Assembly: GCF_900103425.1 (NCBI RefSeq)
Contig: NZ_FMXA01000003.1
Coordinates: 62,001 to 126,000 of the forward strand
Length of the DNA stretch: 64,000 bases
Direction: 5' to 3'
From: Dialister histaminiformans
GTDB lineage: Bacteria; Bacillota; Negativicutes; Veillonellales; Dialisteraceae
In this document: one piece after another, positions 8,399-16,638 of the stretch
Layout: every line of letters starts with the position of its first letter
Position numbering within the stretch: position 1 is the first letter of the stretch
Notes under the pieces: generated by a model
Databases searched by the model: none
The model's input: the letters and a program-made list of their open reading frames with translations, nothing else
Told to the model about the DNA's origin: nothing
Program-made: the position numbers and the translations under genes

Positions 8399-9630
8399 TA
8401 ATCTCTGTACCCCATAACCTTACGTACCTGTGCTAATTTATCCAGGAAATAATCTACTTCATCTTCTGTATTGTAGAAATAAAAACTTGCCCGGCAGGTC
8501 GAATTAATTCCGAGATAAGTATGGAGAGGTTCTGCGCAATGATGCCCTGTACGGATACAGATTCCATCGGCAGAAAGAATCTGTGCCACATCTTCCGGAT
8601 GGACCCCGTCCACGGTAAAGGCGATAAGCCCTTCCTTTTCTTCCGGATTATCCGGTCCGACAATATGCACAAACGAAATCTGTTTCATTCCTTCCAGCGC
8701 GCGGGCTGTCAGTTTTCTTTCCTGCTCTCTTATGAAATCAAAGCCGATGTGCTGGAGATAGTTGATTGCCGCCGCAAGGGATACCGCCCCTTCCGTATAC
8801 TGCGTTCCCGCTTCAAAACGGGCCGGCAGCGGTGCAAAGGTCGTTTCCTGTTCCTTCACCTGTTCAATCATATCCCCGCCGCGCAGAAACGGCTCCATTT
8901 CTTCCAACAGTGCCTTCTTTCCGTAAAGGACCCCGATACCTGTCAATGCACACATCTTATGTCCGGAAAAAGTGTAGAAATCACAGTCCAGAGCCTGTAC
9001 ATCCGTGTGCTTATGCGGTGCCCCCTGAGCCCCGTCCATGATGACTATGGCCCCATGGCGATGCGCCCTTTCTATCAGAGGCACGGGATCAAAATCAATT
9101 CCCAGTACATTGCTTACCTGAGCAAAGGAAAAGATTTTTACCCTGGGATCATCAATCTTTGCCAGATCTTCTTCCCTGAAGTGCCCTGTTTCCTTATCCA
9201 CATAGATATAGTCGAGCTCCGCTCCGGTCTTTTCGCAGGCACGCTGCCATGGCACCAGATTGGAATGATGCTCCGCAATTGTAATAAGTATGCGGTCCCC
9301 CTTTTTCAGATGCGTTTCCGCATAGGACCTCTCAATAAGATTCAGGCTTTCTGTAGCATTTCGGGTGTATATAATTTCTTCCACACTGGCTGCGTGGATA
9401 AAATCCCTTACCGTTTCCTTAGAGCCATCATACGCCTGAGAGGCGGAAATGGCCAGTACATGGGCCCCGCGATGCGGGTTTCCATTTCCGGTAATATCGT
9501 AGTTATAAACGGCACGAAGTACCGGTTCCGGTCTCTGGGTAGTTGCCGCATTGTCAAAATAAACAATCGGATGCCCGTTAACTTCCTGCTTCAGAATCGG
9601 AAAGTCCTTTCTGATTATTTCTGTATTCAT
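8398..9630 (-). CDS. sufS: Cysteine desulfurase SufS
   Basis: 410 aa PLP enzyme of the class V/NifS-like type-II desulfurases. It makes alanine and a protein persulfide from cysteine. The PLP lysine is in FSGHKMCALTG and the persulfide Cys in IRTGHHCAEPLH, the short SufS-type active-site loop. It lies between sufD (ATGA overlap at 9627-9630) and sufU, the classic Firmicutes order. Confidence 0.96.
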   Translation of the reverse strand: MNTEIIRKDFPILKQEVNGHPIVYFDNAATTQRPEPVLRAVYNYDITGNGNPHRGAHVLAISASQAYDGSKETVRDFIHAASVEEIIYTRNATESLNLIERSYAETHLKKGDRILITIAEHHSNLVPWQRACEKTGAELDYIYVDKETGHFREEDLAKIDDPRVKIFSFAQVSNVLGIDFDPVPLIERAHRHGAIVIMDGAQGAPHKHTDVQALDCDFYTFSGHKMCALTGIGVLYGKKALLEEMEPFLRGGDMIEQVKEQETTFAPLPARFEAGTQYTEGAVSLAAAINYLQHIGFDFIREQERKLTARALEGMKQISFVHIVGPDNPEEKEGLIAFTVDGVHPEDVAQILSADGICIRTGHHCAEPLHTYLGINSTCRASFYFYNTEDEVDYFLDKLAQVRKVMGYRD

Positions 9631-10673
9631 AAACTCTCCTTTGCATCCAATGCATGGTTTACCGCTTCCAGCACCTCATCCTGCAGGCTGCTGTCCATGC
9701 GGTCAATCAGTGGGCGCAGCATAGACTCAATGACCATACGCTGAGCCTCTTCTCTGGAAAACCCACGGCTCATTAAATAGTAAATAATCTGTTCATCCAG
9801 CTGGCCGGCACTGGAGGCATGGTTCCCCATAACATCATCTTCCCGGCAAAGCAGAAGAGGGAGGGATATGTTTCTGGCCTTAGGACTAAGCTGTATAGCG
9901 TAATCGCCTTCATCCCCCTGTGAACCGCTGCATCCATGCTTAAAGTCCAATGTTCCACGGAACACCTTTTTAGCATGGTCATCCAGGGCGCCCTTCACAT
10001 CAATATGGCTTTTCGTCTCTTTCCCCACATGTTCCAGGTGATAGAATAAATCTTCATGCTGCGTGCCGCTGGCGGCATAAACAGCGGTTTCTGTCATATC
10101 TGACTTACGGCCTTCCAGCCGGCCTGTGCTGTGAACGATAACCTTTTCCCCTCCCAGAAGGGCCGACGCGAAATCACAGACCGCCCCCTCGTGAAGGATT
10201 ACGTGTCTCTGATCAGCAAGCACCGCCCCGGGAAGGTTTCTTTCCAGGATGGATACTTTCAGCTTCCCTCCATCCTGTACTTCATAACAGGCGGCAGAGA
10301 TAATCTGCCCTCCCGCTTCCTTCCCATCCCATATCCAGATGAGATTCAGTTCCGATCCCTGACCAACAGAGACAGAGAATGTACCGCAGAAATCTTCTGT
10401 TCCATGCTCAAGATTGAGCCGGACAGACAGTGCAGTCTTCACTCCGTCCGGAATGTTTATCTGAAAATGTTTTCCCGCTGCCGCTGTCTGTACCAGCTCC
10501 TCCGCTGCTCCCTTGAAGGAATCCGGAAGAGAACCTCCTTCAGAGACATAGGTCATATCGGAAAATTCAGGTTCCGCTTTGTTTCTGCTTCCCGCAAAAT
10601 CAAGCACCGTTTCATTGGTATGTGTATATCGGTACGTCAGTCTGGGGAGTGTATTTACTTTTATCTTATCCAT
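9627..10673 (-). CDS. sufD: Fe-S assembly scaffold subunit SufD
   Basis: 348 aa with the SufB/SufD beta-helix core and the conserved C-terminal SAGQLDEQIIYYLMSRG helix region. It forms the SufBC2D scaffold with SufB and SufC. It is shorter than SufB and lacks the SufB N-terminal extension, and lies 10 bp downstream of sufB. Shared C-terminal wording with SufB (YYLMSRG) shows their common ancestry. Confidence 0.93.
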   Translation of the reverse strand: MDKIKVNTLPRLTYRYTHTNETVLDFAGSRNKAEPEFSDMTYVSEGGSLPDSFKGAAEELVQTAAAGKHFQINIPDGVKTALSVRLNLEHGTEDFCGTFSVSVGQGSELNLIWIWDGKEAGGQIISAACYEVQDGGKLKVSILERNLPGAVLADQRHVILHEGAVCDFASALLGGEKVIVHSTGRLEGRKSDMTETAVYAASGTQHEDLFYHLEHVGKETKSHIDVKGALDDHAKKVFRGTLDFKHGCSGSQGDEGDYAIQLSPKARNISLPLLLCREDDVMGNHASSAGQLDEQIIYYLMSRGFSREEAQRMVIESMLRPLIDRMDSSLQDEVLEAVNHALDAKESL

Positions 10674-10683
10674 TATTTCCTCC

Positions 10684-12096
10684 TCAGCCTATAGCCCCTT
10701 CAAATTCCAGATTAATCAGACGGTTCATTTCCACCGCATATTCCAGTGGAAGTTCCTTGGAAATCGGTTCAGCGAATCCACGGACCAACATGGCCTTGGC
10801 GTCTTCCTCTGACAGTCCGCGGCTCATGAGATAATAAATATCCTCATCCGGAATACGTCCGATTGTCGCTTCATGTCCCAGATCAATATCATCGTTTTCA
10901 ATGATAATGTCCGGAATCGTATCTGAGCGGGATTCATCATCCAGCATCAGGGATTCGCAGCTGATGGCGCCCTTGGCCCCTTCTGCATGCGGTCCGATAT
11001 GTACTACACTCCGGTAAACCGCTTCCCCGCCGCCTTTGGAAATGGACTTGGAATTGATATTTATGCTGGTGTTCTTACCGTAAGCTTCCACCTTAGCTCC
11101 GGTATCCAGGCACTGCCCTTTACCGGCAAAGGTAATCCCTGTAAATTCACAGGTGGAATTATCCCCGCGCAAAACCGTATCCGGATACAGGCAGGATACA
11201 TGGGACCCAAAGGACCCGCTTACCCAGATCATATGTCCGCCCTCTCCAACAACCGCTTTCTTTGTGTTGAGGTTATACATATTCTTGGACCAGTTTTCAA
11301 TAGTGGAATAGCGCAGGGTGGCTCCCTTTTTTACAAACAGTTCCACCGCACCGGCATGAAGATTGGCTACATTGTACCGTGGAGCGGAACAGCCTTCGAT
11401 GAAATGGCAGTCTGCCCCTTCTTCCACAATGATAAGCGTATGTTCAAACTGCCCTGCCCCCGGTGCATTAAGCCGGAAATAACTCTGAAGCGGCATATTC
11501 ACATGAACACCCTTTGGCACATAGACAAAGGAACCGCCTGACCACACGGCATAGTGAAGCGCCGCAAACTTATGATAGGATGGCGTAATCAATGTTCCAA
11601 AATAAGGACGGACCAGATGCTCATACTTTTTTACCGCCGTCTCAAAATCGACGTAGATAACTCCCTGTTCTTCCAGTTCCTTCTGAATGTTGTGATATAC
11701 CACTTCGGAATCATACTGAGCCCCGACTCCGGCCAGAGATTTTTTCTCCGCTTCCGGTATCCCCAGACGATCGAATGTATCCCGGATATTTTCCGGCAGA
11801 TCTTCCCAGCGGGCCTTCATATCTGTCTTCGGACGGACATACGTATCAATGTGCCCCATATCCAGTTCGGAAATATCGGGCATCCATGGCGGAATATCCA
11901 GCTCGTTATAGATTTTCAGTGCCTGAAGGCGCTTCTTCAGCATCCATTCCGGTTCTTCCTTCTTAGCCGATATCTCCCGGATTATCTCTTCCGTCAGTCC
12001 GGTATCCGCCTTATAGGAATAGCTGACCTCATCCTTTATATCATATATGCTGCGGTTGATATCGCTGACTTCGCTTCTTTTCTTTGTATCCGCCAT
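10684..12096 (-). CDS. sufB: Fe-S cluster scaffold protein SufB
   Basis: 470 aa, the usual SufB length. Motifs include YVPKGVHVNMPLQSYFR, the long core stretch from EGCSAPRYNVANLHA through the SGSFGSHVSCLYPD region, and the C-terminal EDIYYLMSRG segment. SufB is the site where clusters are built on the SufBC2D complex. It begins 5 bp after the sufC stop. Confidence 0.96.
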   Translation of the reverse strand: MADTKKRSEVSDINRSIYDIKDEVSYSYKADTGLTEEIIREISAKKEEPEWMLKKRLQALKIYNELDIPPWMPDISELDMGHIDTYVRPKTDMKARWEDLPENIRDTFDRLGIPEAEKKSLAGVGAQYDSEVVYHNIQKELEEQGVIYVDFETAVKKYEHLVRPYFGTLITPSYHKFAALHYAVWSGGSFVYVPKGVHVNMPLQSYFRLNAPGAGQFEHTLIIVEEGADCHFIEGCSAPRYNVANLHAGAVELFVKKGATLRYSTIENWSKNMYNLNTKKAVVGEGGHMIWVSGSFGSHVSCLYPDTVLRGDNSTCEFTGITFAGKGQCLDTGAKVEAYGKNTSININSKSISKGGGEAVYRSVVHIGPHAEGAKGAISCESLMLDDESRSDTIPDIIIENDDIDLGHEATIGRIPDEDIYYLMSRGLSEEDAKAMLVRGFAEPISKELPLEYAVEMNRLINLEFEGAIG

Positions 12097-12101
12097 ATCA
12101 C

Positions 12102-12845
12102 TTACACCTCGGATTTAAAGGCATCAAACCCATGGTCTTCAATTTCATCCACCAGTTCAGCGCCGCCCTCTTTCACAATACGTCCGCCAATTAGCACATG
12201 GACCTTATCCGGAGGAACAAACTTAAGCAGCTGATTCAGATGCGTAATCATAATCAGCGCGTTATTTTCAGTATGATATTTACGAATGTTATCCGCTACA
12301 ATGCGTACAGCATCCACATCCAGCCCGGAATCGGTTTCATCCAGCATAGCCAGAGCCGGATCCAGAATCCTCATCTGAAGGATTTCATTTTTCTTTCGTT
12401 CTCCGCCGGAAAATCCATCATTCAGATAGCGTCCGGCATAGGATTCATCCATAGCCAGTTCTGTCATTCTTTGCTTCATCAGACGCTTGAAAGGAAACAA
12501 TCTCTGCTGTTTTCCGCTGATAATGGATTTAGCCGTGCGTATAAAATTCTCTGTAGTAATCCCTGCCACTGACACGGGGGACTGGAAAGAAAGGAATATG
12601 CCCTTTCTTGCCCTCTTATCTGTGGTCAGGTCGGTAATATCTTCCCCTCTGAAAAAAATATGCCCCTCAGTAACCGTATAGGCTGGATTTCCCATAATGG
12701 TGTGTAGCAGCGTCGACTTTCCGGCACCGTTCACCCCCATGATGGCATGAACTTCTCCAGAATTCACGGTGAGGTTAATGCCGTGAAGGAGCTCTTTTTC
12801 TCCAACGGAAACATGCAAATTTTCTATGCGAAGCAGTTCGCTCAT
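12102..12845 (-). CDS. sufC: Fe-S assembly ATPase SufC
   Basis: 247 aa ABC-type ATPase without membrane partner. Walker A GVNGAGKST near residue 37, signature FSGGERKK near residue 145, Walker B ALAMLDETDSGLD. It drives conformational change of the SufBD scaffold. First gene of the operon; a 75-nt leader separates it from a good promoter candidate. Confidence 0.96.
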   Translation of the reverse strand: MSELLRIENLHVSVGEKELLHGINLTVNSGEVHAIMGVNGAGKSTLLHTIMGNPAYTVTEGHIFFRGEDITDLTTDKRARKGIFLSFQSPVSVAGITTENFIRTAKSIISGKQQRLFPFKRLMKQRMTELAMDESYAGRYLNDGFSGGERKKNEILQMRILDPALAMLDETDSGLDVDAVRIVADNIRKYHTENNALIMITHLNQLLKFVPPDKVHVLIGGRIVKEGGAELVDEIEDHGFDAFKSEV

Positions 12846-12923
12846 ATGATCACCTCATTGATCGGTTAAATAATATATATACTTTAGCTTAAAGTCGCTT
12901 AAATCCTCTGACTGTACGGTACT

Positions 12924-12952
12924 ATTCTAAACTATTTTAGTCTATAAGTAAA
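12924..12952 (-). promoter_or_regulatory. Candidate promoter of sufCBDSU
   Basis: On the minus strand TTTACT (12947-12952), 17-nt spacer, TAGAAT (12924-12929). The spacer and -10 overlap a short dyad CTAAA-N4-TTTAG that could be an operator. Based on consensus match only. Confidence 0.55.
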
Positions 12953-13032
12953 ACCGCCGCCCACTAAAAAATGCCGGTATTTTCTATATCCCTTTCTGAT
13001 ATCCCCGCTTACCGGAAAATTTTCCGCCAATA

Positions 13033-13064
13033 AAAAAAGCAACGGCATAACCCGTTGCTTTTTT
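13033..13064 (-). terminator. Terminator of the amino-acid-binding protein gene
   Basis: Stem AAGCAACGG / CCGTTGCTT with a 6-nt loop and long A/T flanks, directly after the stop at 13072 on the minus strand. Confidence 0.9.
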
Positions 13065-13071
13065 ACTGGTA

Positions 13072-13878
13072 TTACTTGCTGGAAGCGCCAAACCACTTAG
13101 CATGAATCTTGTCATATGTGCCGTTGTCCTTCAGTTCCTTCAGTGCGGCATTGACATCCTTCTGCAGCTGTTCATTATCCTTGCTCATAGCAAATACCAT
13201 CGGAGCACCGTCTTTTGGAGTGCCGACAATCTTGACGTCCTTATCAGCTCCCTTGTTCAGATAGTACATGCTTACCGGACGGTCAAGAATTACCGCATCT
13301 ACCGTTCCTGCCTTCAGTTCCATGAATGCCTGAGCATTGGAGTCGAGCTGCTTAACCTGGCTTGCTCCATTTTCCTGAGCCAGTTTTACGGATTCAGTAC
13401 CTACCTGGGCACCAACCACCTTGCCCTTCAGGTCGCCCCAGTCATTAACATTGCTGTTGTCCTTCTTAACCAGGATGACATATCCGTTTTCAGTGAAGTA
13501 CGGATCGCTGAACAGAACCTGCTTAGCACGTTCCGGAGTTGCGTCCATACCGGAAGCAATCAGATCAATCTGGTTACTCTGAATAGCCGGAATCAGTGCG
13601 TCGAAGCCCATGCTCTTAAATTCCATCTTAGCACCCATCTGCTTGACGACTGCATCTGCCAGATCGAGATCGAAGCCTACATACTTTTCATTTTCAACAA
13701 ATTCAAATGGCGGGAATGTGGTTTCTGCCCCTACACGGATAACCTTGCCCTGTTCAGATGCTGCACTGCTATCTGAAGAGCTTCCACAACCTGCAAGACC
13801 AATTGCTGCTGCCGCTACAAGACCAGCGGCTACCATCCACTTACCAGTTTTTCCCATTTTCATATGATTCATCTCCAC
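13072..13878 (-). CDS. Polar amino acid ABC transporter substrate-binding lipoprotein
   Basis: 268 aa. Lipoprotein signal with lipobox LAGCG (Cys about residue 31), a short Ser/Ala linker, then a complete family-3 solute-binding domain: VGAETTFPPFEFVENEKYVG, GFDLDLADAV, GMDATPERAKQVLFSDPYF. It binds a polar amino acid outside the membrane for an ABC importer, but no permease or ATPase gene is adjacent, so its partner lies elsewhere. Ligand (Arg, Gln, His, Cys?) cannot be read safely. It has its own promoter and terminator, so it is monocistronic. Confidence 0.92.
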   Translation of the reverse strand: MEMNHMKMGKTGKWMVAAGLVAAAAIGLAGCGSSSDSSAASEQGKVIRVGAETTFPPFEFVENEKYVGFDLDLADAVVKQMGAKMEFKSMGFDALIPAIQSNQIDLIASGMDATPERAKQVLFSDPYFTENGYVILVKKDNSNVNDWGDLKGKVVGAQVGTESVKLAQENGASQVKQLDSNAQAFMELKAGTVDAVILDRPVSMYYLNKGADKDVKIVGTPKDGAPMVFAMSKDNEQLQKDVNAALKELKDNGTYDKIHAKWFGASSK

Positions 13879-14436
13879 AAATGACTATTTCCTTGCTGAA
13901 CAGTAAGGCGAATTAATTTGATGACACAATACTAACAGAGCCACTACCCTATGTCAAGTATTTTTATGAGCGTTTATGAATAATTTTCAATTTTATTTTC
14001 CGTTTATTTATTCATATTTTCCCTGATTTTCCTTTCTTTCTGTAAAGGTTGTACCCGTTACAACCTTCGATGTTTATTGATTAGTTTGCGTAGTTTTCAC
14101 TAAACTTCCCTGTACCTGTTTTCACGCAGTCCGCATATTTCTGTAATTATTTTTATGCACAAATATGTAATTTTTATGCACACGTATACACTTATCCCAT
14201 TCTTTATTTTACTTTCCCCTCTGCCCCATTTCCCATTTCCATAGATTTTTGTCATGAATCATTGTATAGTATATAGGTATATAGCATAGCCATGAGCAGA
14301 TTGTGATGCTTTTTTCACTGTTAATCACTGCTTTAACATTTATTTAACTCTGTTATTTATACTGGAGCTGTTGTAGTTTTAAGCACCAACCGCTGAATCT
14401 GCATTGGTGGCTGTTATAATCTAATGAAGGGATTTT
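13879..14436. other. 558-bp divergent AT-rich regulatory region
   Basis: No credible gene. Contents: the promoter above; a 9-bp inverted pair TATGAATAA (13975-13983) and TTATTCATA (14008-14016) just upstream of it; a 9-bp dyad AAGGTTGTA-cccgt-TACAACCTT (14045-14067); a direct repeat TTTTTATGCACA at 14150-14161 and 14171-14182, 21 bp apart; and a run of TATAG repeats near 14264-14287. It separates the binding-protein gene from dedA. Confidence 0.6.
13929..13957 (-). promoter_or_regulatory. Promoter of the amino-acid-binding protein gene
   Basis: Minus strand TTGACA (13952-13957), exactly 17 nt, TAGTAT (13929-13934), about 50 nt before the ATG. Consensus -35. Confidence 0.7.
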
Positions 14437-15018
14437 ATGGATTTCATTACATCACTTTTAACGGAATGGGGTTATCTTGCCTTATTCATTATCATGGCTC
14501 TGGAAAATATGAACATCCCTATCCCCAGTGAAATCGTACTGGGATTTGCCGGATTTCTGGTATTTAAAGGCGTGTTTGCCTTCTGGCCTACTATCCTTGT
14601 CGGCACAGCTGCCGGATTGACCGGCTCTCTGCTCTCCTACTGGATGGGCTATAAGGGCGGACGCAAAATCCTTCTGAAGTTCAGTACCAAAGGCGGGTTA
14701 ACCACAAAAAAGCTGATTGCCGCCGACTCCTGGTTTCAGAATTTTGGCGGACTGGCTGTATTCACCGGCCGTCTTCTTCCGGGAATCCGTACGTTTATTT
14801 CACTTCCCGCAGGTATTGCCCAATACAATCTCAGAAAATTCATCTTATTTTCCATTGCAGGTACTGTTCCCTGGACCATGCTGCTGGTCTATATCGGTTC
14901 TGCCCTGGGGGAAAACTGGGAAACTCTGTTATTATATAAGGTAGAAATTGCCGCTGGAGCATTTCTGTTCGTAGGCATGATGATCATCATCTACCTGTTT
15001 TTTAGAAAGCAAAAATAA
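14437..15018 (+). CDS. DedA/SNARE-associated (VTT) family membrane protein
   Basis: 193 aa, multi-span membrane protein. Motifs typical of DedA: the N-terminal re-entrant acidic segment (ALENMNIPIPSEIVL), GRLLPGIRTFISLPAG near residue 110 with its conserved Arg, and a C-terminal helix. DedA proteins such as UptA of B. subtilis recycle undecaprenyl phosphate across the membrane. Six bp downstream starts a gene for an ArnT-like transferase, an enzyme type that releases undecaprenyl phosphate on the outer face, so a carrier-recycling role fits the context (inference). Confidence 0.9.
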   Translation: MDFITSLLTEWGYLALFIIMALENMNIPIPSEIVLGFAGFLVFKGVFAFWPTILVGTAAGLTGSLLSYWMGYKGGRKILLKFSTKGGLTTKKLIAADSWFQNFGGLAVFTGRLLPGIRTFISLPAGIAQYNLRKFILFSIAGTVPWTMLLVYIGSALGENWETLLLYKVEIAAGAFLFVGMMIIIYLFFRKQK

Positions 15019-15024
15019 AATAAT

Positions 15025-16638
15025 ATGTCTAATAAAAGAAAGACCTGTTTACTGTTACTTTGTTTCGGGGTACTTTTGTACGGAACGTATCTGGGGCTGA
15101 TTCCATTGCTGGACCCGGATGAGCCGGTGTACGGGGAAACTGCCAAAGAAATGCTGCTGACCGGCGACTGGCTCTCTCCCCGCATTTACGGAGAATTCTG
15201 GTACGATAAGCCACCTCTTTTTTATTGGCTGGAAGCCATATCCTTTAAGCTGTTCGGTCTGTCCACCTGGTCAGCCCGTCTGCCTTCTGTACTGGCCACC
15301 CTTATAACATCCATCTATCTGTACTGTTCCTCCATTTCCCTGATTGGGGAAAAGAGGGCCCGGTATGGTGCCTTTATATTTACATCCGCCCTGGAAATCA
15401 TTATTCTGGCCCGCAGTGCTGTAACAGATGCCACCTTAATGCTGAGCCTTACCATTGCACTGGTGTCATTCCTGAAGAAGCAGTATAAGACTGCCTACAT
15501 TGCCTGTGGTCTGGCACTGCTCGCCAAAGGTCCCATAGGCTTTGCCTTTCCGGCCCTTATCGTCGCCTTGTGGATGATACTTTCACGAAAATTCACCTGG
15601 AAAAACATCATGTCCCTTCACTGGACATGGGGCATCCCCTTAGCCTGTCTTATCGGTCTTCCATGGTTTATCTATATGGGAATCATTCATGGCGCCCCTT
15701 TTATTGATACGTTTCTGGGATATCACAATATCACCCGGTTTGTAGCACCTGAACATGCAGGAAAAGATCATATCTGGATGTATCTGGTAGTTCTGGCCGC
15801 CGGCTTCTTTCCCTGGGTGGCTGCCATCCCTGCCATTTTCGCTTCTATCCGGAAATGGATGCATAAGGAAGTCATGCTGTATCTTATGGTATGGGCCGGC
15901 TTCATATTTATGTTCTTTTCCCTGTCATCTACACAGCTGTTTTCCTATATCCTTCCCATGTACCCCGCATTATCCCTTCTTGCCGGATGTGCGGTTGCAG
16001 ATATGGAGGAATCGGGTGCTGTACCGTTGTATGTAAAGATTTCTCATGCCTTCTTCTTCCTTCTGGTTGTGGCCGCCCTCGGTCTGGCTCCGATTATGCC
16101 GGACGGAGGTCCTGCCGTTAAGATAGGAATCCTCATCATGATGACCGGTCTGGGAACCATCTCCGTCCTTGCGCTGGCAAGACGGCGATTCTTCCTGTTC
16201 AGGACAGCGCAGTACCTGTCAGCCGCTGCCCTTATCCTTTCCGTATGGATACTGTTCGCATCCAGTGTCTCTCACAGTTTTACATCGTATGCCATAGGAA
16301 GCCGGCTGCACCGTGAACTGCCTTCCGGAAGTTCCGTATACATTGATTCATTCTACCGGCCCTCTATTGCTTTTTATCAGAATATATATGGCCATCCGCT
16401 TCCAGAATATTCAGCCGATAAACAACAGAATGCGCGGACGAATGCCAGTGAAGGGGTCTATCTCCCTGGGGATAGCACCAACCTGCGTATCCCTTCCGGC
16501 TCCTATATTCTGGTTCAGAAAAAATCATTCGCCCGCTGGCCGGAAGAACAGAAAAAAGATCTTCATCTGCTCTGGCAGGAAGATACCGCCTGTTTTTTTA
16601 TAAAAGGAGGAAAACCCATTGAAGTTAACGAAAAATAA
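15025..16638 (+). CDS. ArnT-like lipid-linked sugar glycosyltransferase (first copy)
   Basis: 537 aa. GT-C fold membrane transferase of the ArnT/GT39-83 group: the first periplasmic loop has DPDEPVYGETAKEM with the canonical acidic DE pair, then GEFWYDKPPLFYWLEA, ARLPSV and, later, NITRFVAPEHAGKDH. About 11 membrane helices in the first 410 residues and a soluble periplasmic C-terminal domain. Family members move a sugar (for example aminoarabinose) from an undecaprenyl carrier onto lipid A or another surface acceptor. Sugar and acceptor are unknown here. Its 3' end overlaps the second copy by 20 bp. Confidence 0.88.
   Translation: MSNKRKTCLLLLCFGVLLYGTYLGLIPLLDPDEPVYGETAKEMLLTGDWLSPRIYGEFWYDKPPLFYWLEAISFKLFGLSTWSARLPSVLATLITSIYLYCSSISLIGEKRARYGAFIFTSALEIIILARSAVTDATLMLSLTIALVSFLKKQYKTAYIACGLALLAKGPIGFAFPALIVALWMILSRKFTWKNIMSLHWTWGIPLACLIGLPWFIYMGIIHGAPFIDTFLGYHNITRFVAPEHAGKDHIWMYLVVLAAGFFPWVAAIPAIFASIRKWMHKEVMLYLMVWAGFIFMFFSLSSTQLFSYILPMYPALSLLAGCAVADMEESGAVPLYVKISHAFFFLLVVAALGLAPIMPDGGPAVKIGILIMMTGLGTISVLALARRRFFLFRTAQYLSAAALILSVWILFASSVSHSFTSYAIGSRLHRELPSGSSVYIDSFYRPSIAFYQNIYGHPLPEYSADKQQNARTNASEGVYLPGDSTNLRIPSGSYILVQKKSFARWPEEQKKDLHLLWQEDTACFFIKGGKPIEVNEK

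Noticed and set aside
8521-9744. 407-codon plus-strand frame opposite sufS
   Set aside because: Antisense shadow of sufS with no family resemblance.
14412-14420. Extended -10 TGTTATAAT before dedA
   Set aside because: The start of transcription it implies falls in the dedA Shine-Dalgarno, so the mRNA would lose its ribosome site.
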